This document shows positions 1 through 12,225 of a DNA stretch of 64,000 nucleotides, in pieces. This DNA is from Watersipora subatra. Its lineage: Eukaryota > Bryozoa > Gymnolaemata > Cheilostomatida > Watersiporidae. The notes beneath the pieces were generated by a model that saw nothing but the letters and a program-made list of their open reading frames with translations, was not told the DNA's origin and made no database searches. The DNA is taken from assembly GCF_963576615.1 (NCBI RefSeq), contig NC_088711.1:806001-870000 (forward strand), written 5' to 3'. The position numbers and the translations under genes were made by a program. The first letter of the stretch is position 1. Each line of letters begins with the position of its first letter.

Positions 1-582
1 AACAGCATAGCACCAATAAGCATGTAACAGCATGGCACCAATAAGCATGTAACAGCATGGCACCAATAAGCACGTAACAGCATGGCACCAATAAGCACGT
101 AACAGCATAGCACCAATAAGCATGTAACAGCATGGCACCAATAAGCATGTAAAAGCATGGCACCAATAAGCATGTAACAGCATGGCACCAATAAGCATGT
201 AAAAGCATGGCACCAATAAGCATGTAACAGCATAGCACCAACAAGCATGTAACAGCATGGCACCAATAAGCATGTAACAGCATGGCACCAATAAGCATGT
301 AACAGCATGGCACCAATAAGCATGTAACAGCATGGCACCAATAAGCATGTAACAGCATGGCACCAATAAGCATGTAACAGCATGGCACCAATAAGCATGT
401 AACAACATGGCACCAATAAGCATGTAACAGCATGGTGCTGATAAGCATGTAACATCATGGCACCAATAAGCATGTAACAGCATGGCACCAATAAGCATGT
501 AACAGCATGGCACCAATAAGCATGTAACATCATGGCACCAATAAGCATGTAACAGCATAGCACCAATAAGCATGTAACAGTA
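1..582. repeat. 25-bp minisatellite, cut by window edge
   Basis: About 23 tandem copies of a 25-bp unit (core AACAGCATGGCACCAATAAG plus CATGT). The common variants are CATAG for CATGG and a few single-base changes; one copy near 430 has a GTGCTG block. The array begins before the window. It lies downstream of the last visible exon of the VAT-1-like gene, so it is probably in that gene's next intron. Confidence 0.97.
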
Positions 583-773
583 TTATGCTCTATTCTATTG
601 TACAACTACTTTCAACATTAAACAACACTTTGCAGGCAAGATGCAGTATAAAGCTTCACAAGCCTTAGATCCTCATAAATCCAACGAAGTAGGTGAACAA
701 AGACTAATGACCAACCCAAACTTGTAATAAATTTCTAACACGAGAACACAGAGGGTAAGCTCAAAGGTCTCAC

Positions 774-3700
774 CTCCTCAAAAGGATAAATGCTGTCTAT
801 GACTGGTTTTATCTTGCCTTCTTGGTACAGCTCAACCAATGACTCCATGTTCCTCCTAACAATGCTGAAGTTGGCACGGTCTTTAACAAGCTTCCCCACA
901 TGCAGCCCACCGACCATGACATTCTTGTCCATCAGCCCGAAGCCGTCATACGTGGGGGAGAAGAGCTTGTTGACTAGCGCTCTGTACATTCCATAGAACG
1001 TTAAGTTCTCTCCGAGTACATAACTTGAGCCACCTACATCACATTCTTACGGTCAGCAAGCATTAGACCAGCATGAAAGTCTGTCTTGTTTACGGTGATC
1101 CTATGCGGGAGTTATTGATAAAATTAATGGTGGGGGTATATAAAGGCCTTACAAGTTAGTCTACACAAATACAGACGGTTCCCAACCTACGAACGCGTTA
1201 CGTTCCGGACGATTGTTCGTAAGGTGAATTTGTTCGTAAGTTGCTTCAGTGCTATATTTTGTATTATAATTTATGTTTAAAGCCTATATAAGTATATTGA
1301 AGGTTTATATAAATATGTTTAAGGCTTGTATAATTAACCTGTATTGGTTTGTACTGAAAAAATATTTAATAAAATGGAAATAATACTTTGGTGGACGCCG
1401 GGCCATGACACTGCATTTCTTATTTATTGTATGTCTTGTCCTTTCTATTATATTGTTGTTTTAATCGTTATGCTATCACTTATCGTTGTTGTCTTATTTT
1501 TTGTATGTGTTGTCAGTTTATTATATCGTTGTTTCACTCGTTATGCTATTGTTATATCTGATATACTGTCATAACACTATCACTTATCGTCACTTAGATT
1601 GTTGTCATACCAACGCTCTAGCGGTCCTATTCATTCACCTTGTTAGCCGGTGTTCTTACCGTTTGCCGTTAGCCGGAACGGTTGATATTATTGTATATAA
1701 ATGAGTGCGCGCATTTAGTTGAGCAGAGCAAATAGCCGTATGCTTCTTGGCTGGTGAAAATTCCTTCGCTAATTAAAAGCTGAATGAAATTACAGGCACT
1801 CTCTTATCTTTATTTATTAGAAGAGATCTTGCCAAGTAAAGGCCGGCAAATCTCTTTACATTACGTATGTAAAGTTCAAACAAAGTTCAAACAAATAATT
1901 CAAAAGTTAATCGAGTTACGAACAACGTACATGCGTTCGTATGTACCGTTGTTCGTAACTCGAATGTTCGTAAGTAGGGAACCGTCTGTATACCAAATTC
2001 TTATAAGACAGGTCGGGGTTTTCAGAAGATGGGAGCTATTTATATGAGGGTGAACACACCTCTATTAGCTAAGAGGTAGAGAGTGAAGACACCTCGATTA
2101 GCTAAGAGGTAGAGAATGTAAAGTGTGATATAGAGAGTAAATAAAGAGCTTACCATAGTGAATGTGTTTACCAAGGGGCTTAAGGATGCTGTGAGAGCGG
2201 GATGAGTCGGAGCCACCCACCGGGTCAAGCATGATGTCCACACCTAAATCAACAGAGTGGTGGAAAGATGTGATGAGGAGTGGCAGAGTATAACACATTC
2301 CACATGAAACGAGCAAGCTTTTGAAAATGGGCTAGGTGTATCGTCTCCTTACACCATCTCAACCGTTCTAGCGCATACTTTGCTGATCTCTTAATCCACG
2401 CAGTAATGAACACACAAGATGATAGAAAAGGCTGTCTTAGGGACAAACAAACATTAAATACCTCTGAATGAACTTGACTTGACAACTTGTGCATAGTCCT
2501 GAGTCTTGTAGTCAATAGGGCAGGTAATGCCATGCGCCCGACAGTGTTCATGCTTGCTCGCTGATGCTGTACCAAACACTGTAACATCTGGCACGGTTTT
2601 GCAGAGTTGGCCAACCGCAGTACCCACCCCACCTATAGAGGCAAACATGTTTCTAAGATACAAGCGTAACTAACTACTTTATTTCAGTATAGACAGTTAT
2701 ACCAGGTACAGCTTGCCCTTATTAGTCTTGGCTCTTGCATATTGTACCATCAATGCTCCATGAGTACCTCTATATCTAGGGAACTGAAACTAGCCATAAA
2801 AGAGTGTTTCTCACTCTCTCATACTATAGCAAAGTTTTCTCATGTTAATGTTGTACTGTTTCTGTGCTACTCGCTGTTACAGTCCTCCTAAGTGCTACCT
2901 GTTGTTTCATACTATTACCTAACAGGATGTAGCTCTGTTAGTTTATTGTCATGAGCAACCCACTGTCATGTTCAGACTATCCGCTGTTATATATTACCTG
3001 CTGCCATATGTACAAATACGGACTGGCCAGGTTTGAGCACAGCTTGCTCAAACAACATAATGGCTGCTGTTACATAATTAACTGGAATGGCAGCTGCATC
3101 CTCCAGGGACATATTCTCTGGTATAACAAAGCAGTTCTCCTGCGGGAGAACCAGCTGGTCCTGCCAGGCACCCATGTCACTCAAAGCTACTACCCTGTCT
3201 CCTGTCTGTAATGCCAAAAGCCAGTTATTACCTGAGAGTCATGCATGGCAGACCAGAGATTTTACATCTATAAGAGCTATGGACTACGGGCAATAAGCAG
3301 TTATCATATCAGTTCTAAGGACTGCGGGCAATAAGCAGTTATCATATCAGTTCTAAGGACTATGGGCAATAACCAGTTATCATATCAGCTCTAAGGACTA
3401 CGGGCAATAACCAGTTATCATATCATCTCTAAGGACTACGGGCAATAACCAGTTATCATATCAGTTCTAAGGACTACGGGCAATAACCAGTTATCATATC
3501 AGCTCTAAGGACTACGGGCAATAACCAGTTATCATATCAGTTCTAAGGACTACGGGCAATAACCAGTTATCATATCAGCTCTAAGGACTACGGACAATAA
3601 CCAGTTATCATATCAGCTCTAAGGACTACGGGCAATAACCAGGTATCATATCAGTTCTAAGGACTACGGGCAATAACCAGTTATTATATCAGTTCTAAGG

Positions 3701-4774
3701 ACTACGGGCAATAACCAGTTATCATATCAGCTCTAAGGAATACGGGCAATAACCAGTTATCATATCAGCTCTAAGGACTACGGGCAATAACCAGTTATCA
3801 TATCATCTCTAAGGACTACGGGCAATAACCAGTTATCATATCAGTTCTAAGGACTACGGGCAATAACCAGTTATCATATCAGCTCTAAGGACTACGGGCA
3901 ATAACCAGTTATCATATCAGTTCTAAGGACTACGGGCAATAACCAGTTATCATATCAGTTCTAAGGGCTACAGGCAATAACCAGGTACCATATCAGTTCT
4001 AAGACATGGGTAAGAATAAATCCTAAAAATATAAAAGACAGAATATAAGTAACCATCCGGCTTACCTTTATATCTTTGACAGCAGCGCCGACTTCCTTCA
4101 CAAAGCCGGAGCACTCATATCCAGGTACAAAGGGCACTGGTGGCATCGGTGCATATAAACCCTGAAGTAAAAACAGGCTTTTGCACAAATCAAAAGTACG
4201 GATGCTCAGATAGATTCATGAAAAGTCTGACCGCTGAGACCAGCATCATAATAATATCTAACCTTTACTATAATAGGAGACATCTATCCATCTGAAGCCA
4301 CACATGAATGTTGAAAAAAATTGCATCATACATGTTTCGAACTCACAGCATTCAGGTTGATAGACCAGCACTCTACTCTCTGCACTAATCGACCCCCTTA
4401 CCACATTTTGGAAATATAGTGCAGTTACTTATTATACCTGATCATCTTCTACGGAGCACTGGACTACCAGGGAAATAGTAGGTATAGTAGTACAACTACA
4501 GCGTGGACAATGAGCTCTGGTATTATTTTTGTATCAGGTATCGCAAAGAAAGCATCAAGAAGTTGGATCGTTTACATGCAAGTGGAGACGAATGAATGCT
4601 GACCTGCCTCATACTGGCTTCAGCGAAATTGAGACCACAGAACTTGACATCAATCATGACATCCTCCTCACCAACAGCAGGAACAACTGTCTCTTTTACA
4701 ACCAGGTTGTCCTCTCCCTTAGTCGAGACTAGTGTCAAGGACCTGCGCATCAAGGTTCTAGACTTTTCATCCAT
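774..4774 (-). CDS. VAT1L: VAT-1/VAT1L-like quinone oxidoreductase, 3' truncated
   Basis: This is a member of the zinc-independent quinone oxidoreductase branch of the MDR superfamily, homologous to synaptic vesicle protein VAT-1 and VAT1L, predicted to bind NADPH. Six exons join in phase with GT-AG sites: 4774-4604, 4161-4066, 3205-2998, 2632-2462, 2243-2154 and 1033-774, giving about 332 residues. Visible family features are GLNFAE in exon 1, PFVPGYECSGFV in exon 2, the nucleotide-binding glycine motif HMAAG-GVGTAVGQLC across exons 3 and 4, TASASKHE, LDPVGGSD, and GSSYVLGENLTFYG opening exon 6. Exon 6 ends at IYPFEE before GTGAGA, so the last 50 or so residues are left of the window. The start is the ATG at 4774; the open frame runs further 5' but has no ATG. 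The symbol is by resemblance; VAT1 versus VAT1L needs a phylogeny. Confidence 0.93.
1172..1988. mobile_element. Non-autonomous TIR DNA transposon with TA duplication
   Basis: The ends are inverted copies starting CAGACGGTTCCC (1172 onwards; complement ending at 1988). Each is flanked by TA (1170-1171 and 1989-1990), the target duplication of Tc1/mariner/pogo-type elements. About 20 of the first 23 bases match, and both subterminal regions repeat TTCGTAA motifs. No transposase is visible inside. It lies in intron 5 of the VAT-1-like gene. Confidence 0.75.
3281..4002. repeat. 38-bp minisatellite, 19 copies
   Basis: Nineteen copies of a 38-bp unit (GGACTACGGGCAATAACCAG plus 18 bases). It fills most of intron 2 of the VAT-1-like gene. 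Variants at a few sites (AGCTCTAA, AGTTCTAA, ATCTCTAA) alternate along the array. Confidence 0.97.
4258..4396 (-). mobile_element. tRNA-derived SINE-like element
   Basis: Read on the minus strand, about 4390 to 4330 resembles a tRNA body: an A-box-like stretch, then GTAGAGTGCTGGTCTATCAA and the B-box-like GAGTTCGAAAC at usual tRNA spacing. The element ends in a tail containing TATTATAGTAAAG, shared with the element at 26048-26188. This is the layout of a tRNA-derived SINE. It lies in intron 1 of the VAT-1-like gene. Confidence 0.65.
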
Positions 4775-6144
4775 AACAGCAAACAATTTATGATCCTAGG
4801 GAACAACAGAACAGCTAAAGCTTAAAGGCAGCAATATTAATGTTACACTTACATAACGTATGAAAAGGTTTCATAACGGTTCTTTTATTGGCGTATTAAA
4901 GCACTCATGTCAAGAGCTATGAAAACCATTACAGGTCAGTCTTGAGTGCAATTCCTGTTTGTTTAAGTGCAGCGTATTTATTTGGCTTTCTTAATACGAT
5001 TTATACCAAAGTAAGGCGGTGATTATAGGCCACAATATGCGCACAAGCTAAACCGCAAAATCACATAAGTAGGTTTGCTGTTGTAGTGTCAATAACTGAC
5101 ACATTTTTTCACAAATGGGTGCTTTATTTTGTCAACCAATGTTTTCTCTCTGTTATGCCCATCACTCTCACAAATGCAGATATTGAGCAGCACCCTATGT
5201 GGAGAGTGTCGAGTTATTTGCTTCCCTCAAAAATTTGAACGAGCAGCATTCTACGATAGTTTTGAGTTTGCTAACACATGCTGATACAAAGTTGAAACTC
5301 TCAGTATTCACTGAGATAATAAATGACAGATAGTGAAATACAAACTGCCTTCAACGCCTTCTGTTCAAGGTAGTTTTGGCGCTATCTTCACTACACATCC
5401 TAATGTTTAAAACAGGCGGAACTTGAGGATTTGAAACGTAAGAACTTCATGTGGCAAGCAGAAAACACAAAGTCAGAGTTAGTAGAATAAACGATTCAAC
5501 TGGTGTTGACACATATTGCATCTTCAATTGGGTAACAACTTGTAGATGCATGTTATAATCCTGGTAAAAACTCAGTCCACGAGACTGCATGTTTCATATT
5601 TTCCTAATAAAGTTCCATCTTATAAATATAGTACGATGCGCTTTGATATTTGCTTGACTTGAGATGCCAGGTTCTCCTACTTTATTGACTGCAAGCACTT
5701 TGACACATAGTTAGCCCTTCAAGTTTTGTGCCAAAAAGTTTTTTTAGCCGTTGACATCTTTATGAAGGTGGCTAAATATGAGCTTTTTACTAACTGAAAA
5801 AATTTTTTATTACCTGCCACCTACTATTGGGTTTTTAAAAGACCGTGTGCATAATGGTGAGCATAGAGCTCATTGTACCTTCTATCACTTCAAACTAGTT
5901 TAATTTAATAGCAATATTTTTAAACCAATCTTCCACATTTTCTGATTTGTTTGCAGACCCTCTTTTGATTCAGACAGCTGTAACTGTATGAGGACTTTAT
6001 TCTGTTGTAACTCTTACATATCATTCCAGGTAAAATAAAATTTGCAACTCTATGGTAGAAATATGAGACAATTCTGATAGCCCTGCTGACAATCAGATAT
6101 GACAAAGCAAGTAGTTCCAAAATCATGTTTAAAGCTCAGTTATA
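4775..6144. other. Upstream/intergenic stretch, nothing recognised
   Basis: AT-rich DNA upstream of the VAT-1-like start codon. A 5' UTR and promoter should lie here, but I see no clear TATA box or other exon. Open frames are short and lack recognisable motifs. Confidence 0.5.
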
Positions 6145-7800
6145 GCATGACCAGTGACAGTATTATGGCATGACCAGTGACAGTATTATGGCATGACCAG
6201 TGACAGTATTATGGCATGACCAGTGACAGTATTATAGCATGACCAGTGACAGTATTATAGCATGACCAGTGACAGTATTATGGCATGACCAGTGACAGTA
6301 TTATGGCATGACCAGTGACAGTATTATGGCATGACCAGTGACAGTATTATGGCATGACCAGTGACAGTATTATGGCATGACCAGTGACAGTATTATAGCA
6401 TGACCAGTGACAGTATTATAGCATGACCAGTGACAGTATTATGGCATGACCAGTGACAGTATTATGGCATGACCAGTGACAGTATTATGGCATGACCAGT
6501 GACAGTATTATGGCATGACCAGTGACAGTATTATAGCATGACCAGTGACAGTATTATGGCATGACCAGTGACAGTATTATAGCATGACCAGTGACAGTAT
6601 TATAGCATGACCAGTGACAGTATTATGGCATGACCAGTGACAGTATTATGGCATGACCAGTGACAGTATTATGGCATGACCAGTGACAGTATTATGGCAT
6701 GACCAGTGACAGTATTATGGCATGACCAGTGACAGTATTATAGCATGACCAGTGACAGTATTATAGCATGACCAGTGACAGTATTATGGCATGACCAGTG
6801 ACAGTATTATGGCATGACCAGTGACAGTATTATGGCATGACCAGTGACAGTATTATGGCATGACCAGTGACAGTATTATAGCATGACCAGTGACAGTATT
6901 ATGGCATGACCAGTGACAGTATTATAGCATGACCAGTGACAGTATTATAGCATGACCAGTGACAGTATTATGGCATGACCAGTGACAGTATTATGGCATG
7001 ACCAGTGACAGTATTATGGCATGACCAGTGACAGTATTATGGTATGACCAGTGACAGTATTATAGCATGACCAGTGACAGTATTATGGCATGACCAGTGA
7101 CAGTATTATGGCATGACCAGTGACAGTATTATGGCATGACCAGTGACAGTATTATGGCATGACCAGTGACAGTATTATGGCATGACCAGTGACAGTATTA
7201 TGGCATGACCAGTGACAGTATTATGGCATGACCAGTGACAGTATTATAGCATGACCAGTGACAGTATTATGGCATGACCAGTGACAGTATTATGGCATGA
7301 CCAGTGACAGTATTATGGCATGACCAGTGACAGTATTATGGCATGACCAGTGACAGTATTATGGCATGACCAGTGACAGTATTATGGCATGACCAGTGAC
7401 AGTATTATAGCATGACCAGTGACAGTATTATGGCATGACCAGTGACAGTATTATGGCATGACCAGTGACAGTATTATGGCATGACCAGTGACAGTATTAT
7501 GGCAAGACCAGTGACAGTATTATGGCATGACCAGTGACAGTATTATGGCATGACCAGTGACAGTATTATGGCATGACCAGTGACAGTATTATGGCATGAC
7601 CAGTGACAGTATTATGGCATGACCAGTGACAGTATTATGGCATGACCAGTGACAGTATTATGGCATGACCAGTGACAGTATTATGGCATGACCAGTGACA
7701 GTATTATGGCAAGACCAGTGACAGTATTATGGCATGACCAGTGACAGTATTATGGCATGACCAGTGACAGTATTATGGCATGACCAGTGACAGTATTATG
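6145..7800. repeat. 23-bp minisatellite, 72 copies
   Basis: Exactly 1656 bases, 72 copies of a 23-bp unit (GCATGACCAGTGACAGTATT plus ATG or ATA). Nearly all variation is one site (TATGG versus TATAG at the junction); two copies have GCAAGACC and one GTATGACC. The period appears constant throughout. Confidence 0.98.
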
Positions 7801-8500
7801 CCGAATCATTGTGATGATGGAGAATGAGACATCTGATGAGGTACATTTAGTAGGCTTAAAGAGGTTAAGTCTCACAGTATAAACAGAAAGGCCAATGAAA
7901 GATAGAGAGAAGGCTTGCTCCCCTACATCTCTGTACAGGTTATAGTTATGAGGAACTTTAAGCAGAGGATAATATATTATCTTTAAATAAAGCATATCCT
8001 ATGAATATAAAAATGGAAATAGAACTTCTCATGACAGCTGAATGACATCATATAAGCTCTGGCAGCAGCAGTGAGGTTGTACATCAAGTCACCTTAGAAT
8101 GAATTTGTAAAACATACATGTATTAACTATGTATTTAATTTTATTAAAGCAAGAATAAACAGCAAGGAATCTAAACACTACTGCTGCTTGTTTACCAGTT
8201 TGTCAAACTTGCACCGTAAATAATATGGTACAAACAAGCTAACCAACATTTTAAAGCGTGTTTCAAACTAGGTCTACCTCAATATCAAATAAATGTAAAA
8301 AAGTGAGCCTAAGCTATGCTTCTATATATTATATTAACATCTTAGCACAATTTAGAATGAAGCATGTTTGTTATGTCTAATTAGAGCAAGCAACTGAATT
8401 TTTTTAACATTTTGAGGGCTGGATATGTGTGTATACAATAATAAAGAAAAGATAGTCAGTTGACCAGCTTCATAAAAGCTTTCTGCATATTAGTTTCTTA
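7801..8500. other. Intergenic, nothing recognised
   Basis: AT-rich sequence with only short open frames. I see no repeat, RNA or coding motif here. Confidence 0.5.
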
Positions 8501-9857
8501 GGGGGAGGTGAAAAAGTTGCACCAGGGGGCAACTTGGGCCAGGCCACATACCTATGTGGAGTTGCATGCTATGTTTGTTTTCTTTAGTTAGGTCACTGAG
8601 AATATTTCAGGTCAAGGCAATTTTCTACCATTGCTCAATAAGGAAGATTTAACAGGTGAATGCTTTATTCGACATTTACTACTATTTTATATCAACAGTA
8701 AACTTTACCTGCCACATAGTACTATAAGATTTTGGTAGAAAAGCAGCAGTATGTTTATATGACTAATGGCTAAAATATCACCTTTAATTTAGTAATATAA
8801 TAATAATAGTAATATAATTTAGTAGATAAATATTAGCAGCTGCTAGAACCAATATTGAGAATAAGTTCATTTTGTGCAAAAAATACAGCTGGGGAAAGTT
8901 GGGTTGACCTTTGCGAGGCAAGATGGGTCACTGGCCAAACTTGCCCCATAAGCTTTTATTGATCATCTTTTTGATGACATCTCTAAAAGGTAAGAAACAA
9001 ATAATGGCCTTAGCAAATATAGGCCTAATAAATGAAGTCTTAATACAGTCAAGATAATCTTCACACTCAGTAGTAGTCTTTGAAAACACTACCAAAGGCA
9101 CCACATGAAAAAGCCACAGTAAAAACAAGAAAGAGAGCTTAGATTGAAATACTAGCTGATACTTAAGAGCAACAGCAACTGAAAAAATCCCAAGTAAAAC
9201 GAAAGAAAATAAAAAATCTGAATACAGTTTCATCCTCAAACTTAGCTGAAGAAACTTTGATTGATTCAGACAATGATTTACCAGTGGCAGAGACTGATAA
9301 TGGAAGGGGAGTTTTAAATTAAAAAGTGTGTTTTAGCAGTTTGCTAAAAATGAAAGCTTTTTGTTTATGTTGAAATGGTAACAGGATGTAAGGGATTGGA
9401 TTGGCTGGTAGATTTTTACACTTAATAAAGATATGCTATGTTTTATGTTACTAATATTACTTATGCATAATATTATGTATATATGTACACGCACATAATA
9501 ATTGTAAGTGTAGAAAATATTCAAGTGTAAATCTGAAATATACAGCAGTTGTAGTTGTAAAGCTTTATTGAGTCATAAAACAACTCTTCTGAATACTTCT
9601 ATATTCACCCAACTTTCCTCATTGACTGACCTAACTTACCTAACAAGTGGAGTAAGTTGGGACACATGACAACAAGTTTTCAAAAGAGTATTTTGTAAGT
9701 TTGACCAAGGATTAACCATTGTGAATTTTCAGCAGAATAGAACACACTATTTATAGCAAACACCTATTTATATGAAAGGTTTCACAATCCTAGAGCTTCT
9801 AATCTTGTCATATTTTGCATAATTGCGATTTTTGACCCAGCTTGCTCCACCTTCCCC
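8501..9857. mobile_element. Decayed pogo/Tigger-like DNA transposon
   Basis: The interval is flanked by TA (8499-8500 and 9858-9859). Its ends are imperfect inverted G-rich sequences: GGGGGAGGTG on the left, the complement of GGGGAAGGTGG on the right. Variants of the same GGCAACTTGGG-like motif recur near 8525, 8890, 9605 and 9650. A transposase C-terminal relic lies inside at 9080-9322. The exact ends are uncertain because the motif is repeated. Confidence 0.55.
9080..9322 (+). pseudogene. pogo-type transposase C-terminus, broken
   Basis: The frame from 9080 reads LKTLPKAPHEKATVKTRKRA, then after a TAG reads IEILADT, a TAA, then EQQQLKKSQVKRKK and an acidic/serine tail ending at the TAA at 9320-9322. 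This has the pattern of the C-terminal tail of pogo/Tigger transposases: a proline/lysine stretch, a basic RKR block, an ILTDTPEK-like motif, then a Lys/Glu-rich and Ser/Asp-rich end. Two in-frame stops show it is dead. The DDE catalytic core and helix-turn-helix regions were not recognised in the surrounding element. Confidence 0.6.
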
Positions 9858-9983
9858 TATGTGTTTTTGGAGAAATCAGATTATGCACAATTCTTCTTCA
9901 TCCATATGTATGTATATCTACTAGAAACTCCTCTGTCATACAGCCCACGACCAAAGTGATAATGGAAAAAAGAAAGGGTACTG

Positions 9984-10814
9984 CTAAAGACGAACTGTAA
10001 AGAGATTGGCTGGCAAGGCAGGTTGGTTCTGGCGTCGACGAAGGACAATGATGTCAATTTGTTGTAGTTGGCGAGGCAAATTTATAACAAAGTCATTCGC
10101 GTTCTGAGGGAAATTGATGACAAGACCTCTGAACCCAAATTGGCCACCACGCGGAAGATGGAACATTGACATTGTAGGATTAACCTTGGCAATGAGTAAC
10201 TGTTCTATAAGTGTAAGAGAAGATAACAATTCAACAGATGGACCTGGGTCCATATTGTTGGCTGCACTGAATTTATTAACAGTGTCGGGTCTAACTTGTT
10301 GGCATGTATGACATAGTTGTATTTGAGCATTGTATGTAATGAAATGTTTCTCATTACATTAGGTACATGTGAGCTGTGATATGTTGTTGTCAAGTCTGCC
10401 TAGAAAGTTGTTACGCAGTTCTTGAAAATCAGGACAATCTAAAGATTGAAAATGAGGAATGTGATGAAGGGGGGCATTATTGAGAGGAGCGATATTGTTT
10501 TGTGCAATTTTTTCATGGTCAATGATGTCCAGAAATTCATGATCATCATCTGGAAACGAAGGGGCTGCCAAGTCCATGTCATTTACATCGCCTTCCACAT
10601 CTACTAAAGAATTCTCTGAATCAGATGAGTTGTTGTTATTCAATTGAGTAGCGTGTTGTTGAACATTAGCATTTGATGTTGATGGTTGCTGTGAGGACCT
10701 TCTATTTATCCTCCTATTGAGCTGTAATAATTGAGAGACACGTGGATGGCCACTGCGTCGGTGACGGCCACAACGTGGTGTTCTGGGAAGTTGTATGTCC
10801 ATGATAGTTGTCAA
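9984..10814 (-). pseudogene. Helitron-type protein N-terminal region (DUF6570-like) with one internal stop
   Basis: One minus-strand frame runs from ATG at 10814 to a stop at 9984, interrupted only by a TAA near 10359. The first part is low-complexity, rich in Arg, Asn and acidic residues. The stop falls inside a cysteine pair (TCT-stop-CNE), followed by a second pair LCHTC, then a conserved-looking block with LTLIEQLLIAKV, GGQFGFRGLVINFPQN and LPRQLQQIDIIVLRRR. That order matches the region in front of the Helitron helicase-like domain in PIF1-type Helitron proteins (DUF6570), where zinc-binding cysteines precede an ELS.LT..E.LIA block. The Rep and helicase domains are absent, so this is a truncated copy. 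Helitron ends were not found. Confidence 0.65.
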
Positions 10815-12030
10815 GTTGTTTTGAAATTAAATTCAAAGTCAATTATGCAAAACAAGAGGTCGTAAAAAATTCACACCTAATCTACTACTATCTCAAACTT
10901 ATGTTTTACAACAATAAAATGAATATTAGTTAAAGCTGTAGGCCTAACCTACTGTAATGTATGTAATTTAACAATAGCAATAAGGAAATACGTTTATTAT
11001 ATCTCTGAAATGCAATATTAGAAGTAAAATGGCAAGCTGCCGTGTAATATACACAATTTGAAAGTTGGTTGCGTTGAATGTAGAATGGTTTTGATAGCGA
11101 TCTGTAACAGAAAGCGAGCATCAGCATTCACGCATCTGAAAGTTTTCTGCAAACTGGAGCAAAACAAAAGTGTTCTCGTCATAAAGGGGCATCGTAGTTC
11201 GGCCCTAGCTTGTACATAAGATGTAAAGAATTTTAGCTAACGTTCTAAATAATTTAATGAAACCTTCGGTAATTGGACAAAAAAATCAGGCAGATAAACT
11301 GTGTACGTACCACAATTTCGTATCTGTAAATCGGTCTACGCCTCAAACGGTCTACGTTTATTACAGAAATCTTCGAATAAATAAATTCGAATGATTATTC
11401 TTATAATTAAATCTTATAATTTTATAAAAACGAGTAATTATTCTTATAATTAAATATTTTTGCAAGATATTAAAAACGGAAAGATATTAGAAATCTTCGG
11501 CAAATGGACAATGCCATACATGTAGACTGGTGAAATGTGCACGTTTTTCTCGTGAAATCTGCCCGACTTAATGGTTCTACTCTTGGTCGCACGGCTTTAT
11601 CGGCGTTTCGTTGGCCGGTCTTAATTTTGATTTAAAAAAGCTTGTCAGGTTTTAATAGCGATTTTATGCCAAATTAATGTCTAGTTATGTATTATCCGAT
11701 CAGATGGGTAAGGTTTAGGATTTGTCTACAAATTTCAAAGACTTGGTAACATATTTAAATAGGTTTATATGTGTTTTGTATTGTTATTATACTTAAACGA
11801 CTCAATTGAAAAATGGTTAAATTTATTGATGAGATTTCGGTACAAGGGTTTGCGACGGTGTTGATGAATAATTTTCGTGAGTTGTGTGCACATATGCATT
11901 TATCATAAAGCTCTCAAACAATCGCTTCGCTCGTGTTTGGTCGTGGGACTATATAAACGGCAATCTGTGTGTATGTGCGTGTGTTAGTCCGCCTTATAGT
12001 GCAGCCTTTCCTTTTTCGTCGTACGGATTT
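10815..12030. other. AT-rich intergenic region
   Basis: No coding motif seen. Two TATATAA-like strings (near 11951 and 12199) precede the repeat/hairpin segment and could be promoter-like, but nothing downstream supports a gene. Confidence 0.4.
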
Positions 12031-12141
12031 CGGTCGTACAAAGCGAACTGAATTAATATTAGTAGTAAATAAATTATAGAGTGGGCTTTATTTTTTCCAT
12101 TCGGTCATACAAAGCCAATTAAATTAATATGAGTAGTAAAA
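12031..12141. repeat. Direct repeat pair, 72-bp spacing
   Basis: A segment of about 39 bases beginning CGGTCGTACAAAGCG and ending AGTAGTAAA occurs at 12031 and again, diverged, at 12103. Confidence 0.75.
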
Positions 12142-12225
12142 GTCGTACTTTTGGACTATTAGCTGCTACTTTTTTCTGATGATTTGAGCCAAGCGGCTTA
12201 TATAAGGGTGCAACTATTCTGGGGT

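Noticed and set aside
1..7800. Regularly repeated 23-38-bp units considered as CRISPR arrays
   Set aside because: Repeats are directly adjacent with no unique spacers, lie partly in introns of an animal gene, and no cas genes are present.
8928..9239. Minus-strand 103-codon hydrophobic frame
   Set aside because: It is antisense to the pogo-type transposase relic; its Leu/Phe content comes from the Lys-rich coding of the other strand.
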